Assembly (NCBI RefSeq): GCF_003600685.1
Contig: NZ_CP032084.1
Location: 5,208,001-5,272,000, forward strand
DNA length: 64,000 nt
Origin: Achromobacter sp. B7
Lineage (GTDB): Bacteria > Pseudomonadota > Gammaproteobacteria > Burkholderiales > Burkholderiaceae_B
Direction of reading: 5' to 3'
The notes beneath the pieces were generated by a model that ran no database searches, was not told the DNA's origin, and was given only the letters and a program-made list of their open reading frames with translations. The first letter of the stretch is position 1; every line of letters begins with the position of its first letter. A program made the position numbers and the translations under genes. Below, piece by piece: positions 25,655-37,357 of the stretch.

Positions 25655-26722
25655 TCAGAGTGTGTACCGACGCCTCCACGCGCTCAAGGCGGCGCGCGGG
25701 CGATCAGGTGCCTTTGTCTCAGACTCTGGAATTGAGCAGGAAGAAACCCAAAAAATATCTGGCTCGCCGGCGCATTCGCCGGCCTGCGTCAGCAGCACAT
25801 CCATGTCGCAGCCTTGATCCGCTTGCAGGATGTGGTCGGTGAACATCTTGCCGTAGCCTCTGCCGAATCGGGCGGGCGGCGCGTGCCATTGCGCACGCCT
25901 GCGAGACAATTCGTCGTCGCTGACTTCCAGCCGGATCTGTCGCCCTGGCACATCAATGGCAATGATGTCGCCCGCCTGCACCAGTGCCAGCGGGCCGCCC
26001 ACATACGCTTCGGGCGCCACATGCAAGACGCATGCGCCATAGCTGGTGCCGCTCATGCGCGCGTCGCTGATGCGCAGCATGTCGCGCACGCCTTGCCTGA
26101 CCAGCTTCAGCGGCACGGGGATCATGCCCCATTCAGGCATGCCAGGACCGCCCTTCCGGCCTGCATTGCGAAGCACGATCACATGGGGGGTAATAAGTCC
26201 GGCACGGCGATCGTCCCAGAACTTGAACGCATCCGATCCCGAGCCTAACGTCTTGCCGCGAGAATGGCCACGCAGCATGGGACCCGCGGGCAGGAACACC
26301 GCAGGCACGCCGGCGCTGATGGCGCCAAGCAGCATCGCCGGCGTCGTTTTGTCGCAACCGCCCATCAGCACCACGGCGTCAACCGGATAGCACCGAATCA
26401 TTTCTTCGATTTCCATCGCCATCAGATTGCGGTAGAGCAGCGCCGAGGGCTTGACCAGCGCATCATTCAGCGACATGGCGGGCATCTCCAACGGAAAGCC
26501 GCCTGCCTGCAAGACCCCGCGTTTGACGTCATCGACGCGCTGCCGAAAGTGCATATGGCAGGGGTTGAACTCCGACCAGCTATTGATAATGGCGACGATC
26601 GGTTTGCCTTCCCAATCTTTTCGCTCGAAGCCCATTTGCATGAACCGGCTATGGTGGTTGAAGGTTCGGAAATCATCCTTCGCGAGCCACCGCTGGCTGC
26701 GCAACTTTCTGGCTTCGGCCAT
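25655..26722 (-). pseudogene. IlvD/Edd-family sugar-acid dehydratase with large internal in-frame deletion
   Basis: A 355-residue frame from an Fe-S dehydratase family whose intact members have roughly 570-600 residues. The N-terminal part is normal up to SGSDAFKFWDDRRAG (two of the three cluster cysteines in NPCHMH and GGCDKT). It then jumps directly to VIVLRNAGRKGGPGMPEW and the swivelling C-terminal domain (SDARMSGTSYG). About 220-250 residues are missing, including the region that normally supplies the third cysteine. The join lies near 26185-26195, next to a run of six G. The family-like C-terminus GEPDIF is followed by TGG where a TGA would be expected, giving a tail of 28 residues. It is very unlikely to be active. 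The original substrate was probably an aldonate or hexarate. Confidence 0.8.
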
Positions 26723-26728
26723 GGCGAT

Positions 26729-27814
26729 TCAGCGCCCCGGCGGCGACCACACGCCGGCGGCCTGCAACAGGCCGCGCGTGTAGCCCAGCGCGAACGCCAT
26801 GAAACGTTCCCGCCCTTCATCGATGTCGGAGACGGGCACGTGATCGGGACACAACGGCCCGGCGTACCCTCCGCGTTGGTACGCCTTCACGGCCTCCAGC
26901 ATGTCGACATCACCCTCGTCAGGAAAGACCTCTTGAAAATCCAGGTAGCCGCCCCGGATATTGCGGAAATGGACCATGAAGATGCGGCCGGTAGAGGCGA
27001 ACTCTTCGATCACGGGGATCATGTGCCTGGCGGGCTCCTTGAACATCTCGGCAACCGTTCCCTGGCAGAAATTGAGCCCGTGGTTCTTGCTGGGAGACAA
27101 GGCCAGGAAGCGGCGCAAGCCGTCGGCCGACCCGACTACATGCTCAACCCCGTTTAGGCCCCCGACCGGGTACGCCGGATCGTGCGGATGGCAGGCCAGC
27201 CGCACACCGGCCTTGTCCGCCGCAGGCACCAAGCCTTCAACCAGGAATTCGATGGCGTCCCAGCCAGCCTGCTCGGTCACCGGCGGCACTACACGCGCCA
27301 TCTTCTGGCCGCATAGCAGCGCCGACTCCGACCCGCCTTCCTCTTGATTGCTGGGATACCCGACGCCCCAGTAGGAGTGCTTGCGATCGTTTTCTGGCGA
27401 GTATTCCCGGTAGACAAATCCGGAGTTCCGGGCGCCGCCGCGCCCGGGCTTCAACCCCGTGCGCGTGATGCCTACCATTTGGACGTTGTACTTAAGACAA
27501 GTGATGCCCGCATCCGCCGCCTTCTGGATGTTGTCGGCCAGGGTTGCGCGCTGCCGCTTGGCGCTATCCATGTCGATCATCGAATCCAGAAGAATGGAAC
27601 CCACATCCAATGCAAAGACATCCAGCTTCAGGCCAAAACCTTCAACCCATTGTCGATAGGCGGCGAGCTTGGCGGCGTCCCATTTGCTGACACCGCCGCG
27701 GGCTGACACGAGCTCGGTGCCACGGTTGTCGAGCACGACGCTTTGAACGCCGAGTTGAGTCGACAAGCGCAGTCGGCGCTCATCAGGATTGAGCAGTTGC
27801 TCGCTGATATACAT
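26729..27814 (-). CDS. uxuA: Mannonate dehydratase (UxuA type)
   Basis: A 361-residue TIM-barrel dehydratase converting D-mannonate to 2-keto-3-deoxy-D-gluconate. Typical features are CLKYNVQMVGITRTG, the metal-site strand LACHPHDP, LNFCQGTVAEM and IFMVHFRNIRGG. The length fits the family (about 350-390). The ATG at 27814 has GGAG 9 bases upstream. It is followed after 6 bp by the deleted dehydratase gene and then the GudP-like carrier, all co-oriented. The matching fructuronate-reductase-type gene is about 13 kb away at 39913. Some UxuA relatives act on other aldonates, so substrate identity is inferred. Confidence 0.82.
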   Translation of the reverse strand: MYISEQLLNPDERRLRLSTQLGVQSVVLDNRGTELVSARGGVSKWDAAKLAAYRQWVEGFGLKLDVFALDVGSILLDSMIDMDSAKRQRATLADNIQKAADAGITCLKYNVQMVGITRTGLKPGRGGARNSGFVYREYSPENDRKHSYWGVGYPSNQEEGGSESALLCGQKMARVVPPVTEQAGWDAIEFLVEGLVPAADKAGVRLACHPHDPAYPVGGLNGVEHVVGSADGLRRFLALSPSKNHGLNFCQGTVAEMFKEPARHMIPVIEEFASTGRIFMVHFRNIRGGYLDFQEVFPDEGDVDMLEAVKAYQRGGYAGPLCPDHVPVSDIDEGRERFMAFALGYTRGLLQAAGVWSPPGR

Positions 27815-28136
27815 GGTGTCTCCAGAATTCCAACCGCGTCCAACACAAAATGGACACGTGTTCATTCTGTGGCGGCAGCGCCTGGGTGATCAAGCAGGGA
27901 AGTGTTCGGCGCCCGGCTCATGGGGGCCGGAATCTCAAATGGTGGAACGCGAGTGACAATTGGCGGCCTGGTCTGGCCATCGTCCAGCCGAACCCCCGAA
28001 TATGTAACAGCCGTCCTTCCCCCCCTTGAACCCTGCAACATCATCCCTATAATTAGCACTCGACACCGGTGAGTGCTAACAGCCCTCCCGGGGCTAACCG
28101 ATCATTCACTTTTAATCAAGTAAACAGGAGTTCCTC
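27815..28136. other. 322-bp divergent region between uxuA and groES
   Basis: Holds the groES promoter and CIRCE element at its right end and presumably the uxuA promoter at its left end. An imperfect dyad GGACACGTGTTC lies at 27853-27864, about 40 bp before the uxuA start, and might be an operator. No gene seen. Confidence 0.5.
28026..28079 (+). promoter_or_regulatory. groES promoter with CIRCE element (HrcA operator)
   Basis: TTGAAC (28026-28031), a 16-bp spacer and TATAAT (28048-28053) form a strong sigma-70 promoter. The perfect CIRCE dyad TTAGCACTC-N9-GAGTGCTAA occupies 28053-28079, overlapping the -10 box and start site. HrcA binding there represses the chaperonin operon until heat stress. 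Confidence 0.95.
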
Positions 28137-28424
28137 ATGGCCTTGCGTCCCCTGGGCGATCGCGTGATCGTCAAACGCCTCGAAAACGAGCGCAAGACTG
28201 CCTCGGGCATCGTCATCCCCGACAGCGCCGCTGAAAAGCCTGATCAGGGCGAAGTCGTGGCCGTCGGCCCCGGCAAGAAGACCGAAGACGGCAAGATCCT
28301 GCCGGTCGACCTGAAGGCTGGCGACAAGGTTCTGTTCGGCAAGTACGCCGGCCAGTCCGTGAAGGTTGATGGCGAAGAACTGCTCGTCATCCGCGAGGAC
28401 GAAATCCTCGCCGTGGTTCAGTAA
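28137..28424 (+). CDS. groES: Co-chaperonin GroES
   Basis: A 95-residue Hsp10 subunit that caps GroEL as a heptamer. The start [14 protein letters not shown], the mobile-loop region [25 protein letters not shown] and the end [14 protein letters not shown] are textbook. AGGAG lies 9 bases before the ATG. It is controlled by the CIRCE promoter and is followed 37 bp later by groEL. Confidence 0.98.
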   Translation: MALRPLGDRVIVKRLENERKTASGIVIPDSAAEKPDQGEVVAVGPGKKTEDGKILPVDLKAGDKVLFGKYAGQSVKVDGEELLVIREDEILAVVQ

Positions 28425-28458
28425 ACCCCGCCTCAAACGAATTTTCGAAGGAAGCTAA

Positions 28459-30102
<1,644 letters not shown>

Positions 30103-30158
30103 GTCCCGCTTTCCTTGCACGGCCTCCCCGGCGTCAAAACCGGGGAATGCAGTATCTG

Positions 30159-30191
30159 AAAAACCCCCGGACCTTCGCCCCGGGGGTTTTT
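30159..30191 (+). terminator. Intrinsic terminator of groES-groEL
   Basis: AAAAACCCCCGG and CCGGGGGTTTTT form a GC-rich stem with a nine-base loop and a T tract, 57 bp after the groEL stop. Confidence 0.9.
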
Positions 30192-30391
30192 CTTTTTGTG
30201 CGCCCATCCTTTTGTGCGCTCCTGCCCGCTACCGACGACGGATTCGGCGGCCGGCCACCGCACACATTGCCTGTTGTTTCCAGCGCACCCGTTATCGCCC
30301 GGCGCGAACACGTTTGCGCACAAACTCGCGGTTTCCCCCAGGCGCATGCGTCCCTACAATGAAGATTCCTTCGCCCACGCCGCCCAGCCCT

Positions 30392-31315
30392 ATGCGCCTA
30401 CCCCAGAGCCTGCGAGCCTTGCGTCCGTCCGAGATCGGCGGGCTGCTGATGGACTCCGCCAACCAGTGGTCAAACCACCGCGCCTCCAGCAAGGGCGCCG
30501 CGCTGGCGTTGTACATGGTGTTTTCATTGGCGCCGATGCTGATCCTGGTGATCGCCGTGGCCGGCGCGTTCTATGGCGAAGACGCGGTACGGTCAGAGCT
30601 TTTCTTGCAGATGCGCGACCTGACCGGCGAACGCGGCGCGGAAGTCATCCAGACGGTGTTGGCCAGCGCGCATGAATCCGGCGGCGGGTGGATCGCCGCG
30701 CTGATTTCCATTTTTGTGCTGATCTTCAGCGCCACCACCGCCTTTGCCGAACTGAAGGCCAGCCTGGACGATTTGTGGGAAGTGCCCGCCAACCAGAAGG
30801 GCGGCATCCAGGGCATGGTGCGCAGCCGCATGCTGTCGTTTGGCCTCGTGCTGGTGCTGGCGCTGTTCCTGTTGGTGTCGTTGACGGTGAATGCCGCGCT
30901 GGGCGCTGCGCAAAAGCTGTATGGCGATCTGTGGATGGCGTCCACCGTCGCCAGGGTGGTGGATTGGGCATCGACGCTGTTTTCGTTTTCGGTGGTGGTC
31001 GCGCTGTTTGCGGTGATCTTCAAGTTGCTGCCCAGCGCAAAGATATCCTGGCGCGACGTGATCCCCGGCGCCATCGTGACGGCCGCGCTGTTCCTGGTGG
31101 GCAAATGGGGCATCGGGCTGTACCTGAGCCGGGGCGCGGCCGTGTCGGCCTATGGCGCGGCGGGTTCGCTGATCGCCCTGCTGCTGTGGATCTACTATTC
31201 CGCGCAGATCTTCTTCTTTGGCGCGGTGTTCACGCGGCAATTCGCGCTGCGCTTCGGCGATGCCGCAAAGCCTGCCGTGTCGGACCCGGCCCAGGCGGCA
31301 CCCCCACAACCCTAG
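30392..31315 (+). CDS. YihY/BrkB-family membrane protein
   Basis: A 307-residue inner-membrane protein with six predicted helices. The YihY family start LRALRPSEIGGLLMDSANQW is followed by the first helix (GAALALYMVFSLAPMLILVIAVAG) and, later, LLPSAKISWRDVIPGAIVTAALFLVGKWGIGLYL. The family was once misannotated as RNase BN; its function is still unclear, with roles suggested in envelope integrity and complement resistance (BrkB of Bordetella). I prefer the ATG at 30392, which matches family starts. An in-frame ATG at 30359 would add 11 residues and overlaps a possible -10 box (TACAAT). Confidence 0.82.
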   Translation: MRLPQSLRALRPSEIGGLLMDSANQWSNHRASSKGAALALYMVFSLAPMLILVIAVAGAFYGEDAVRSELFLQMRDLTGERGAEVIQTVLASAHESGGGWIAALISIFVLIFSATTAFAELKASLDDLWEVPANQKGGIQGMVRSRMLSFGLVLVLALFLLVSLTVNAALGAAQKLYGDLWMASTVARVVDWASTLFSFSVVVALFAVIFKLLPSAKISWRDVIPGAIVTAALFLVGKWGIGLYLSRGAAVSAYGAAGSLIALLLWIYYSAQIFFFGAVFTRQFALRFGDAAKPAVSDPAQAAPPQP

Positions 31316-31442
31316 ACCGGTAGATACAATCGCGTCTACCGCGAGTTCTTCGACGCTGATGGCCCCGCCCGCACACGCGCTGCGGTGCATCCGTTGCCGC
31401 ACCCGCACTTGCTGATTTCAATCAAGGCGGGCGCCTCCAAGC

Positions 31443-32420
31443 ATGTCGAACTTCCGCATCACGCCCAATGCGCTCAGCCATAAGCTGAAGCTGCATCAAT
31501 TGCAGATCTTTGAACGCGTGCTGGCGCGCCGGTCGCTGTCGCGCGCGGCCAGCGAACTGCATCTGACCCAGCCCACCGTCACCAAGGCCATCCACGACCT
31601 GGAAGCCTTCTTTGGCGCGACCTTGTTCGAACGGTCGAACCGGGGCGTTACGCCCACGGAGCTTGCCCTGGTGCTGGGGCGCCGCGTGCATGCCATGTTG
31701 GCCGAGGTGCGATACATGGCCGACGACATCGACGCGGTACTGGGCGGCGCCAGCGGCCACGTGGTGGTGGGCACGCTGATCGCCGCGTCCGCCAAGCTGC
31801 TGCCCGAAGCCATTGCCCGCATGATGACCGACCACCCGGGCATCCAGGTCACCGTGCGCGAAGGGCCGTCGGCCCAGTTGCTGCCCGCGCTGGCCACGGG
31901 CGACGTTGACATCGTCGTGGGCAGGTTGCCCGGCGCCGACATGGCGTCGATATCGGGCGTGGCGGTCGACCATCACAAGCTTTATCGCGAAGCGCTGTGC
32001 CTGGTGGTCGGCGCGCAGCATCCCATGGCCGCCGCGCAAGAGGTCACGCTGGCGGACCTTGCCGACCACATCTGGATTCTGCCCGCGCCCACCTCGCCCC
32101 TGCGCGCTTCGGTTGAGCGCACGTTTTTCGACGCGGGCCTGCGCCTGCCCGCGCGCCACGTGGAATCCCTATCGCTGCTGACCAACATCGGCATTCTGAT
32201 GCACAGCGACGCGCTGGCGCTGATTCCCTACGACGCGGCAGCGCAGTTCCTGTCCATGGGCTTGCTGGCGCGCCTGCCTACGACGGTGTTCGGAGACTTT
32301 GGCGACGTGGGTTATTCCGTGCGCGCCGATCGTCCGATGACGCCCGCTTGCCAGCGGCTGGTGCAGTACCTGCAAGCCATCACGGCGCAGCGCGAACCGG
32401 CATCGGCCCGCCGCGCATAA
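31443..32420 (+). CDS. LysR-family transcriptional regulator
   Basis: A 325-residue LysR regulator with an N-terminal winged helix (about residues 15-75: [38 protein letters not shown]) and a two-lobed effector domain of the group active in aromatic-acid catabolism ([52 protein letters not shown]). It lies 165 bp before the 3-hydroxyanthranilate dioxygenase operon on the same strand. A LysR-type dyad lies between them, so it is the probable activator. The inducer is unknown; 3-hydroxyanthranilate or a downstream product is plausible. Confidence 0.88.
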   Translation: MSNFRITPNALSHKLKLHQLQIFERVLARRSLSRAASELHLTQPTVTKAIHDLEAFFGATLFERSNRGVTPTELALVLGRRVHAMLAEVRYMADDIDAVLGGASGHVVVGTLIAASAKLLPEAIARMMTDHPGIQVTVREGPSAQLLPALATGDVDIVVGRLPGADMASISGVAVDHHKLYREALCLVVGAQHPMAAAQEVTLADLADHIWILPAPTSPLRASVERTFFDAGLRLPARHVESLSLLTNIGILMHSDALALIPYDAAAQFLSMGLLARLPTTVFGDFGDVGYSVRADRPMTPACQRLVQYLQAITAQREPASARRA

Positions 32421-32464
32421 CGCGCGAATATCGCGCGGATAACGTGCGCAGGCCAGGCGCGCCC

Positions 32465-32481
32465 GTTTCCCTACGGGAAAC
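32465..32481 (+). promoter_or_regulatory. LysR-type binding site upstream of the dioxygenase operon
   Basis: A perfect dyad GTTTCCC-TAC-GGGAAAC that contains the LysR signature T-N11-A (32467-32479). A likely -10 box TATTAT is at 32521-32526 with only a weak -35. The dyad centre would sit about 60 bp before the start site, the usual position of LysR activator-binding sites. Confidence 0.6.
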
Positions 32482-32491
32482 CCCGCGATAG

Positions 32492-33136
<645 letters not shown>

Positions 33137-33164
33137 CACCCCAACTCTTGCGAAGCCGTTATCC

Positions 33165-34166
33165 ATGATTCAGAAAATCGACATGCACGCCCATTTCTTT
33201 CCGCCGATCACGCGGCAGGAAGCGGCGGCGCTTGATCCCGTGCACGCGCCCTGGCTGCGCCCGGACGCCGACGGCGCCACCGGCCAGATCATGGCGGGCG
33301 ATCGCGAGTTCCGACCGGTGGACGCCACGCTGTGGGACCCGGCGCTGCGCATCGAGCAGATGGATCGGCATGGCGTGGACGTGCAGATCCTGTGCGCCAC
33401 GCCGATCATGTTCGGCTACACCTACCCCGGGCAACTTGCCGCCGACTGGGCGGCCCGCATGAACGACCTGGCGCTGGAACACTGCGCCCATGCGCCCGCG
33501 CGCCTGAAAGCGCTGGCGCAGGTGCCGCTGCAAGACCTGGACCTGGCTTGCAAAGAAGCGTCCCGCGCACGCGCCGCCGGCCACCTGGGTGTACAGATCG
33601 GCAACCACGTCGGCCCGCGCGACCTGGATGACGACACGCTGGTGCAATTCCTTATCCACTGCGCCAACCACGACATCCCGGTGCTGGTGCATCCGTGGGA
33701 CATGATGACCGATGGCCGCATGAAGAAGTGGATGCTGCCCTGGCTGGTGGCCATGCCCGCCGAAACGCAGTTGGGCATTCTGTCGTTGATTTTGTCCGGC
33801 GCCTTCGAGCGCATTCCGCGCAGCCTGAAGCTGTGCTTCGCGCACGGCGGCGGCAGCTTCGCGTACCTGCTGGGCCGCGTGGACAACGCCTGGCGGCACC
33901 GCGACATCATCCGGCAAGACTGCCCGCGCCTGCCCTCTTCCTATACCGACCGCTTCTACACCGACAGCGCCGTGTTCGACCCGCGTTCACTGCGCCTGTT
34001 GATTGACGTGATGGGCGAAGACCGCGTGCTGCTGGGTTCCGACTACCCCTACCCGCTGGGCGAACAGGAAGTGGGCCGCCTGGTGGCGCACGCGGAACTC
34101 GCGCCCGAGGTGCAGCAAAAGATCCTGTTTCGCAACACGATGACGTTTTTTGGATTGCAGCCGTAA
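33165..34166 (+). CDS. nbaD: 2-amino-3-carboxymuconate-6-semialdehyde decarboxylase (ACMSD)
   Basis: A 333-residue amidohydrolase-fold zinc enzyme that decarboxylates ACMS to 2-aminomuconate semialdehyde, the step after the dioxygenase. The metal motif DMHAH (H8, H10), the central HPWDMM, the LCFAHGGG region and the late [11 protein letters not shown] with its catalytic Asp match the family. The ATG at 33165 begins directly at the first strand. Further pathway enzymes (2-aminomuconate semialdehyde dehydrogenase, deaminase) are not in the window; the ABC importer genes follow instead. Confidence 0.93.
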   Translation: MIQKIDMHAHFFPPITRQEAAALDPVHAPWLRPDADGATGQIMAGDREFRPVDATLWDPALRIEQMDRHGVDVQILCATPIMFGYTYPGQLAADWAARMNDLALEHCAHAPARLKALAQVPLQDLDLACKEASRARAAGHLGVQIGNHVGPRDLDDDTLVQFLIHCANHDIPVLVHPWDMMTDGRMKKWMLPWLVAMPAETQLGILSLILSGAFERIPRSLKLCFAHGGGSFAYLLGRVDNAWRHRDIIRQDCPRLPSSYTDRFYTDSAVFDPRSLRLLIDVMGEDRVLLGSDYPYPLGEQEVGRLVAHAELAPEVQQKILFRNTMTFFGLQP

Positions 34167-34223
34167 CCCCTGCGCGGGGCAAGAGACCACGACCGTGACA
34201 CACGGCAACTCAAGGGAAAAAAC

Positions 34224-35399
34224 ATGAAACGCACCACCACACTGGCCGCCGCCGCGGCCCTGGGCCTGGCCCTGTCGAGCGCCGCGATGGCCGACGTGAA
34301 GATTGGTTTGTTGACCACATTGACCGGCCCCGGCTCCGTGCTGGGACAGGACCAGCTGGACGGTTTCATGCTGGCCGTGGACCAGGGCGGCGGCAAGCTG
34401 GGCGGCGTGCCGGTGCAGGTCATCAAGGAAGACGACCAGTTCAAGCCCGAGGTGGGCGTGCAGGCCGCGCGCAAGCTGGTGCAAAGCGACAAGGTGCCGA
34501 TCATTACCGGCGTGGTGTATTCCAACGTGATGCTGGCCGTGGTACGGCCGGTGACCAGCGCGGGCGTGTTCCTGGTGGGGTCCAACGCGGGGCCAACCAA
34601 CCTGGCGGGCAAGGACTGTTCGCCCTATTTCTTTTCCACGTCCTGGAACAACACGCAGCGCCATGAAGGCAGCGGCGAAATGGCCAACCAGATGGGGTTC
34701 AAGAAGGTCTACCTGCTTGCCCCCAACTACCAGGCGGGCAAGGACGCGATGGCCGGTTTCAAGCGCTTCTACAAAGGCCAGATTGCCAACGAGGTCTTCA
34801 CCCAGGTCAACCAGCCCGACTACTCGGTAGAGCTGGCGGCGCTGGCCGACGCCAAGCCGGACGCGGCGTATGTGTTCTTTCCTGGCGGCATGGGCGTGAA
34901 TTTCATCAAGCAGTACCGGCAGGCCGGGCTGTTCGGCAAGATACCGCTGTTGTCGGTGGACACCATCGACGGTGCCACGCTGCCCGCGCTGCAACAGGAT
35001 GCGCTGGGCGCCGTGACCAACGTGCCGTATTCGCCGGACCTGGACAACGCCGCCAACAAGGCGTTTGCCGCCGCGTTTCGCCAGAAGTACGGACGCGAAC
35101 CGTCCAGCTATGCGGCGCAATCGTTCGACGCGGCGCAACTGATCGGCTCGGCGTTAAAGAAAACGGGCGGCAAGGTCGACGATAAGGACGCGTTGCGCAA
35201 GGCGCTGGAAGCGGCCGACTTTGCTTCGGTGCGGGGGGAATTCCGCTATCAGCCCAATCACTTTCCGGTGGCCGGATTTTTCCGTGCCGACGTGCAGGCC
35301 GGTGCGGACGGCAAGGTGGCGTTCGTGAACAAGGGCCCCATCTTCGCGGACCTGTCCAAAGTGTCCGACCAGTACGCCGCGCAATGCGTAATGAAGTGA
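34224..35399 (+). CDS. ABC transporter substrate-binding protein (LivK-like)
   Basis: A 391-residue periplasmic type I binding protein of the branched-chain amino acid/aromatic acid group. The signal peptide (MKRTTTLAAAAALGLALSSAAMA) is followed by DVKIGLLTTLTGPGSVLGQDQLDGFMLAV, GSNAGPTNLAGKDCSPYFFSTSWNN and YAAQSFDAAQLIGSAL. Position directly after the decarboxylase gene suggests a ligand linked to 3-hydroxyanthranilate (for example anthranilate, kynurenine or a nitrobenzoate) rather than leucine. It starts the transporter part of the operon. Confidence 0.88.
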   Translation: MKRTTTLAAAAALGLALSSAAMADVKIGLLTTLTGPGSVLGQDQLDGFMLAVDQGGGKLGGVPVQVIKEDDQFKPEVGVQAARKLVQSDKVPIITGVVYSNVMLAVVRPVTSAGVFLVGSNAGPTNLAGKDCSPYFFSTSWNNTQRHEGSGEMANQMGFKKVYLLAPNYQAGKDAMAGFKRFYKGQIANEVFTQVNQPDYSVELAALADAKPDAAYVFFPGGMGVNFIKQYRQAGLFGKIPLLSVDTIDGATLPALQQDALGAVTNVPYSPDLDNAANKAFAAAFRQKYGREPSSYAAQSFDAAQLIGSALKKTGGKVDDKDALRKALEAADFASVRGEFRYQPNHFPVAGFFRADVQAGADGKVAFVNKGPIFADLSKVSDQYAAQCVMK

Positions 35400-35439
35400 T
35401 GCGCAGGGCCGCGCCGGCCCCGCGCCAAAGGTGACAACC

Positions 35440-36360
35440 ATGTCCGCGACGCTGCTGCTTGTGCAGGCCTTGAACGGCTTGCAGCTTGGCATCCTGCTGT
35501 TTCTGCTGGCCGCTGGCCTGACGCTGGTGTTCGGCATCATGAACTTCATCAACCTGGCGCACGGGTCGCTGTACATGATGGGCGCGTTCATCGCGGCCAC
35601 CGTGTTCCGCCACACCGGGTCGTTTCTGCTGGCCGGCGCCGCCGTCATCGCAGGCATGGCGGCGCTGGGCCTGCTGCTGGACCGCATCGCGCTGGCGCGG
35701 CTGTATCCCCGCGACCACCTTGACCAGGTGCTGGCCACCTTCGGCTTCATCCTGTTCTTCAATGAGCTGACCCGCATCATCTGGGGGCCCGCGCCCATCA
35801 GCATGGGGCTGCCGTCGTGGCTGTCGGGCACCATCGACATCCTGGGCGTGACCTATCCGCTGTACCGCTTTTTGATCATCGTGGTGGGCTTGCTGGTGGC
35901 CGGCGGCTGCTATGTGCTGATCCACCGCACGCGGCTGGGCATGTTGATCCGCGCGGGTTCCACCGACCGCATGATGGTGGGCGCGCTGGGGGTGAACATT
36001 GCGCGGCTGAACACCTTGCTGTTTGTGCTGGGCGCGGTGCTGGCCGGGCTGGCGGGCTTGATGGCAGGCCCGATCCTGTCGGCGCAGACGGGCATGGGCG
36101 AACCCATCCTGATCCTGACGCTGGTGGTGATCGTGATCGGCGGCATCGGCTCGGTGCGCGGCGCGTTTCTGGCGGCGTTGATGGTGGGGCTGATCGACAC
36201 GCTGGGCCGCGCGCTGCTGCCCACCTTGTTGCGCGCCACGCTACCGCCCGCCGCGGCCAATGCCGCCGGGCCCGCCATTGCGTCCATGCTGATCTACGTG
36301 GTGATGGCGCTGGTGCTGGCCATGCGGCCGCAGGGCCTGTTTCCCGTCAAGCATGGATAA
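35440..36360 (+). CDS. ABC transporter permease, LivH type
   Basis: A 306-residue inner-membrane permease with about eight helices. The start LLLVQALNGLQLGILLFLLAAGLTLVFGIMNFINLAHGSLYM is diagnostic of LivH. The cytoplasmic coupling region RTRLGMLIRAGSTDRMMVGALGVN and a GGIGSVRGAF loop are present. The ATG at 35440 has AAAGGTG upstream; a GTG nine bases earlier is in frame. It forms the pore with LivM, encoded 10 bp downstream. Confidence 0.9.
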   Translation: MSATLLLVQALNGLQLGILLFLLAAGLTLVFGIMNFINLAHGSLYMMGAFIAATVFRHTGSFLLAGAAVIAGMAALGLLLDRIALARLYPRDHLDQVLATFGFILFFNELTRIIWGPAPISMGLPSWLSGTIDILGVTYPLYRFLIIVVGLLVAGGCYVLIHRTRLGMLIRAGSTDRMMVGALGVNIARLNTLLFVLGAVLAGLAGLMAGPILSAQTGMGEPILILTLVVIVIGGIGSVRGAFLAALMVGLIDTLGRALLPTLLRATLPPAAANAAGPAIASMLIYVVMALVLAMRPQGLFPVKHG

Positions 36361-36370
36361 GGGGCATCGC

Positions 36371-37357
36371 ATGCACATTCCGTCCGCGCGCTTTCTGGTT
36401 GCCGCCGCCTTGCTGGTGCTGCTGGCCTTGGTGCCGGTGTATGCCCACTGGCAGGGTGAACCTTTCCTACTGGCCTTGTTCGGCCGCGTGCTGGTGTACG
36501 GCGTGGCGGCGCTGGCCCTGAACCTGTTGCTGGGCTTTGGCGGCATGGTCAGCTTTGGCCATGCGTTGTACCTGGGCCTGGGCGCGTATTCGGTGGGGGT
36601 GATGTCGCACTACGGTATCGAAAGCGGCTGGCTGCATCTGGCGGGAGCGCTGGGCGCGTGCGCCGTGGTGGGCTTGGTCAGCGGGTTCGTCGTGATGCGC
36701 ACCTCGGGCATCGCCTTCATCACGATTACGCTGGCGTTCGCGCAGATGTTCTACTTTCTGGCCACAGGGCTGGACGGCTTTGGCGGCGACGACGGCATGT
36801 CCTTGTTTGCGGGCAGTGACTTCGGTGCGTTCCGGCTGGATACGCCGCTGGCGCTGTACTACGCGGCTTTCGGCGTGCTGGTGTTGGTGCTGGCGCTGAT
36901 GCATCGGCTGATCCACGCGCCGTTCGGCATGGCGTTGCGCGGCTGCCAGGCCAACGAACGGCGCATGCGCGCGCTGGGCTTTCCCACGCTGCGCTACCGG
37001 CTGGCCGCTTACGTGTTGTCGGCCATGATCTGCGGCGTGGCGGGCGTGCTGCTGGCCAACCTCACGATGTACGTATCGCCGTCCTATCTGGCATGGACCA
37101 CGTCGGGCGAATTGATTGTGATGGTGGTGCTGGGCGGCATCGGCACGCTGTTCGGCCCCGTTGTCGGCGCGCTGGCCTTCCTGCTGTTGGAAGAAGGGCT
37201 GAAGCTGTTGACCGGGCATTGGATGCTGATCATGGGGCTGTTGATCGTGGGCGTGGTGCTCGTGTCGCGGCGCGGCGTGTATGGCAGCTTGCCCGACACG
37301 CCCTGGCGTCGCCACCCCGCCGCGCCGCTGGGCCAGCCTTCCGGAGAACCGCAATGA
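36371..37357 (+). CDS. ABC transporter permease, LivM type
   Basis: A 328-residue permease with the LivM signature LALNLLLGFGGMVSFGHALYLGLGAYSVG, the TSGIAFITITLAFAQM helix and the coupling segment RLIHAPFGMALRGCQANERRMRALGF. GGIGTLFGPVVGAL near the end is conserved. The ATG at 36371 has AAGGGG upstream; an in-frame ATG at 36353 lies inside the LivH coding region. The stop overlaps the LivG start. Confidence 0.9.
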   Translation: MHIPSARFLVAAALLVLLALVPVYAHWQGEPFLLALFGRVLVYGVAALALNLLLGFGGMVSFGHALYLGLGAYSVGVMSHYGIESGWLHLAGALGACAVVGLVSGFVVMRTSGIAFITITLAFAQMFYFLATGLDGFGGDDGMSLFAGSDFGAFRLDTPLALYYAAFGVLVLVLALMHRLIHAPFGMALRGCQANERRMRALGFPTLRYRLAAYVLSAMICGVAGVLLANLTMYVSPSYLAWTTSGELIVMVVLGGIGTLFGPVVGALAFLLLEEGLKLLTGHWMLIMGLLIVGVVLVSRRGVYGSLPDTPWRRHPAAPLGQPSGEPQ

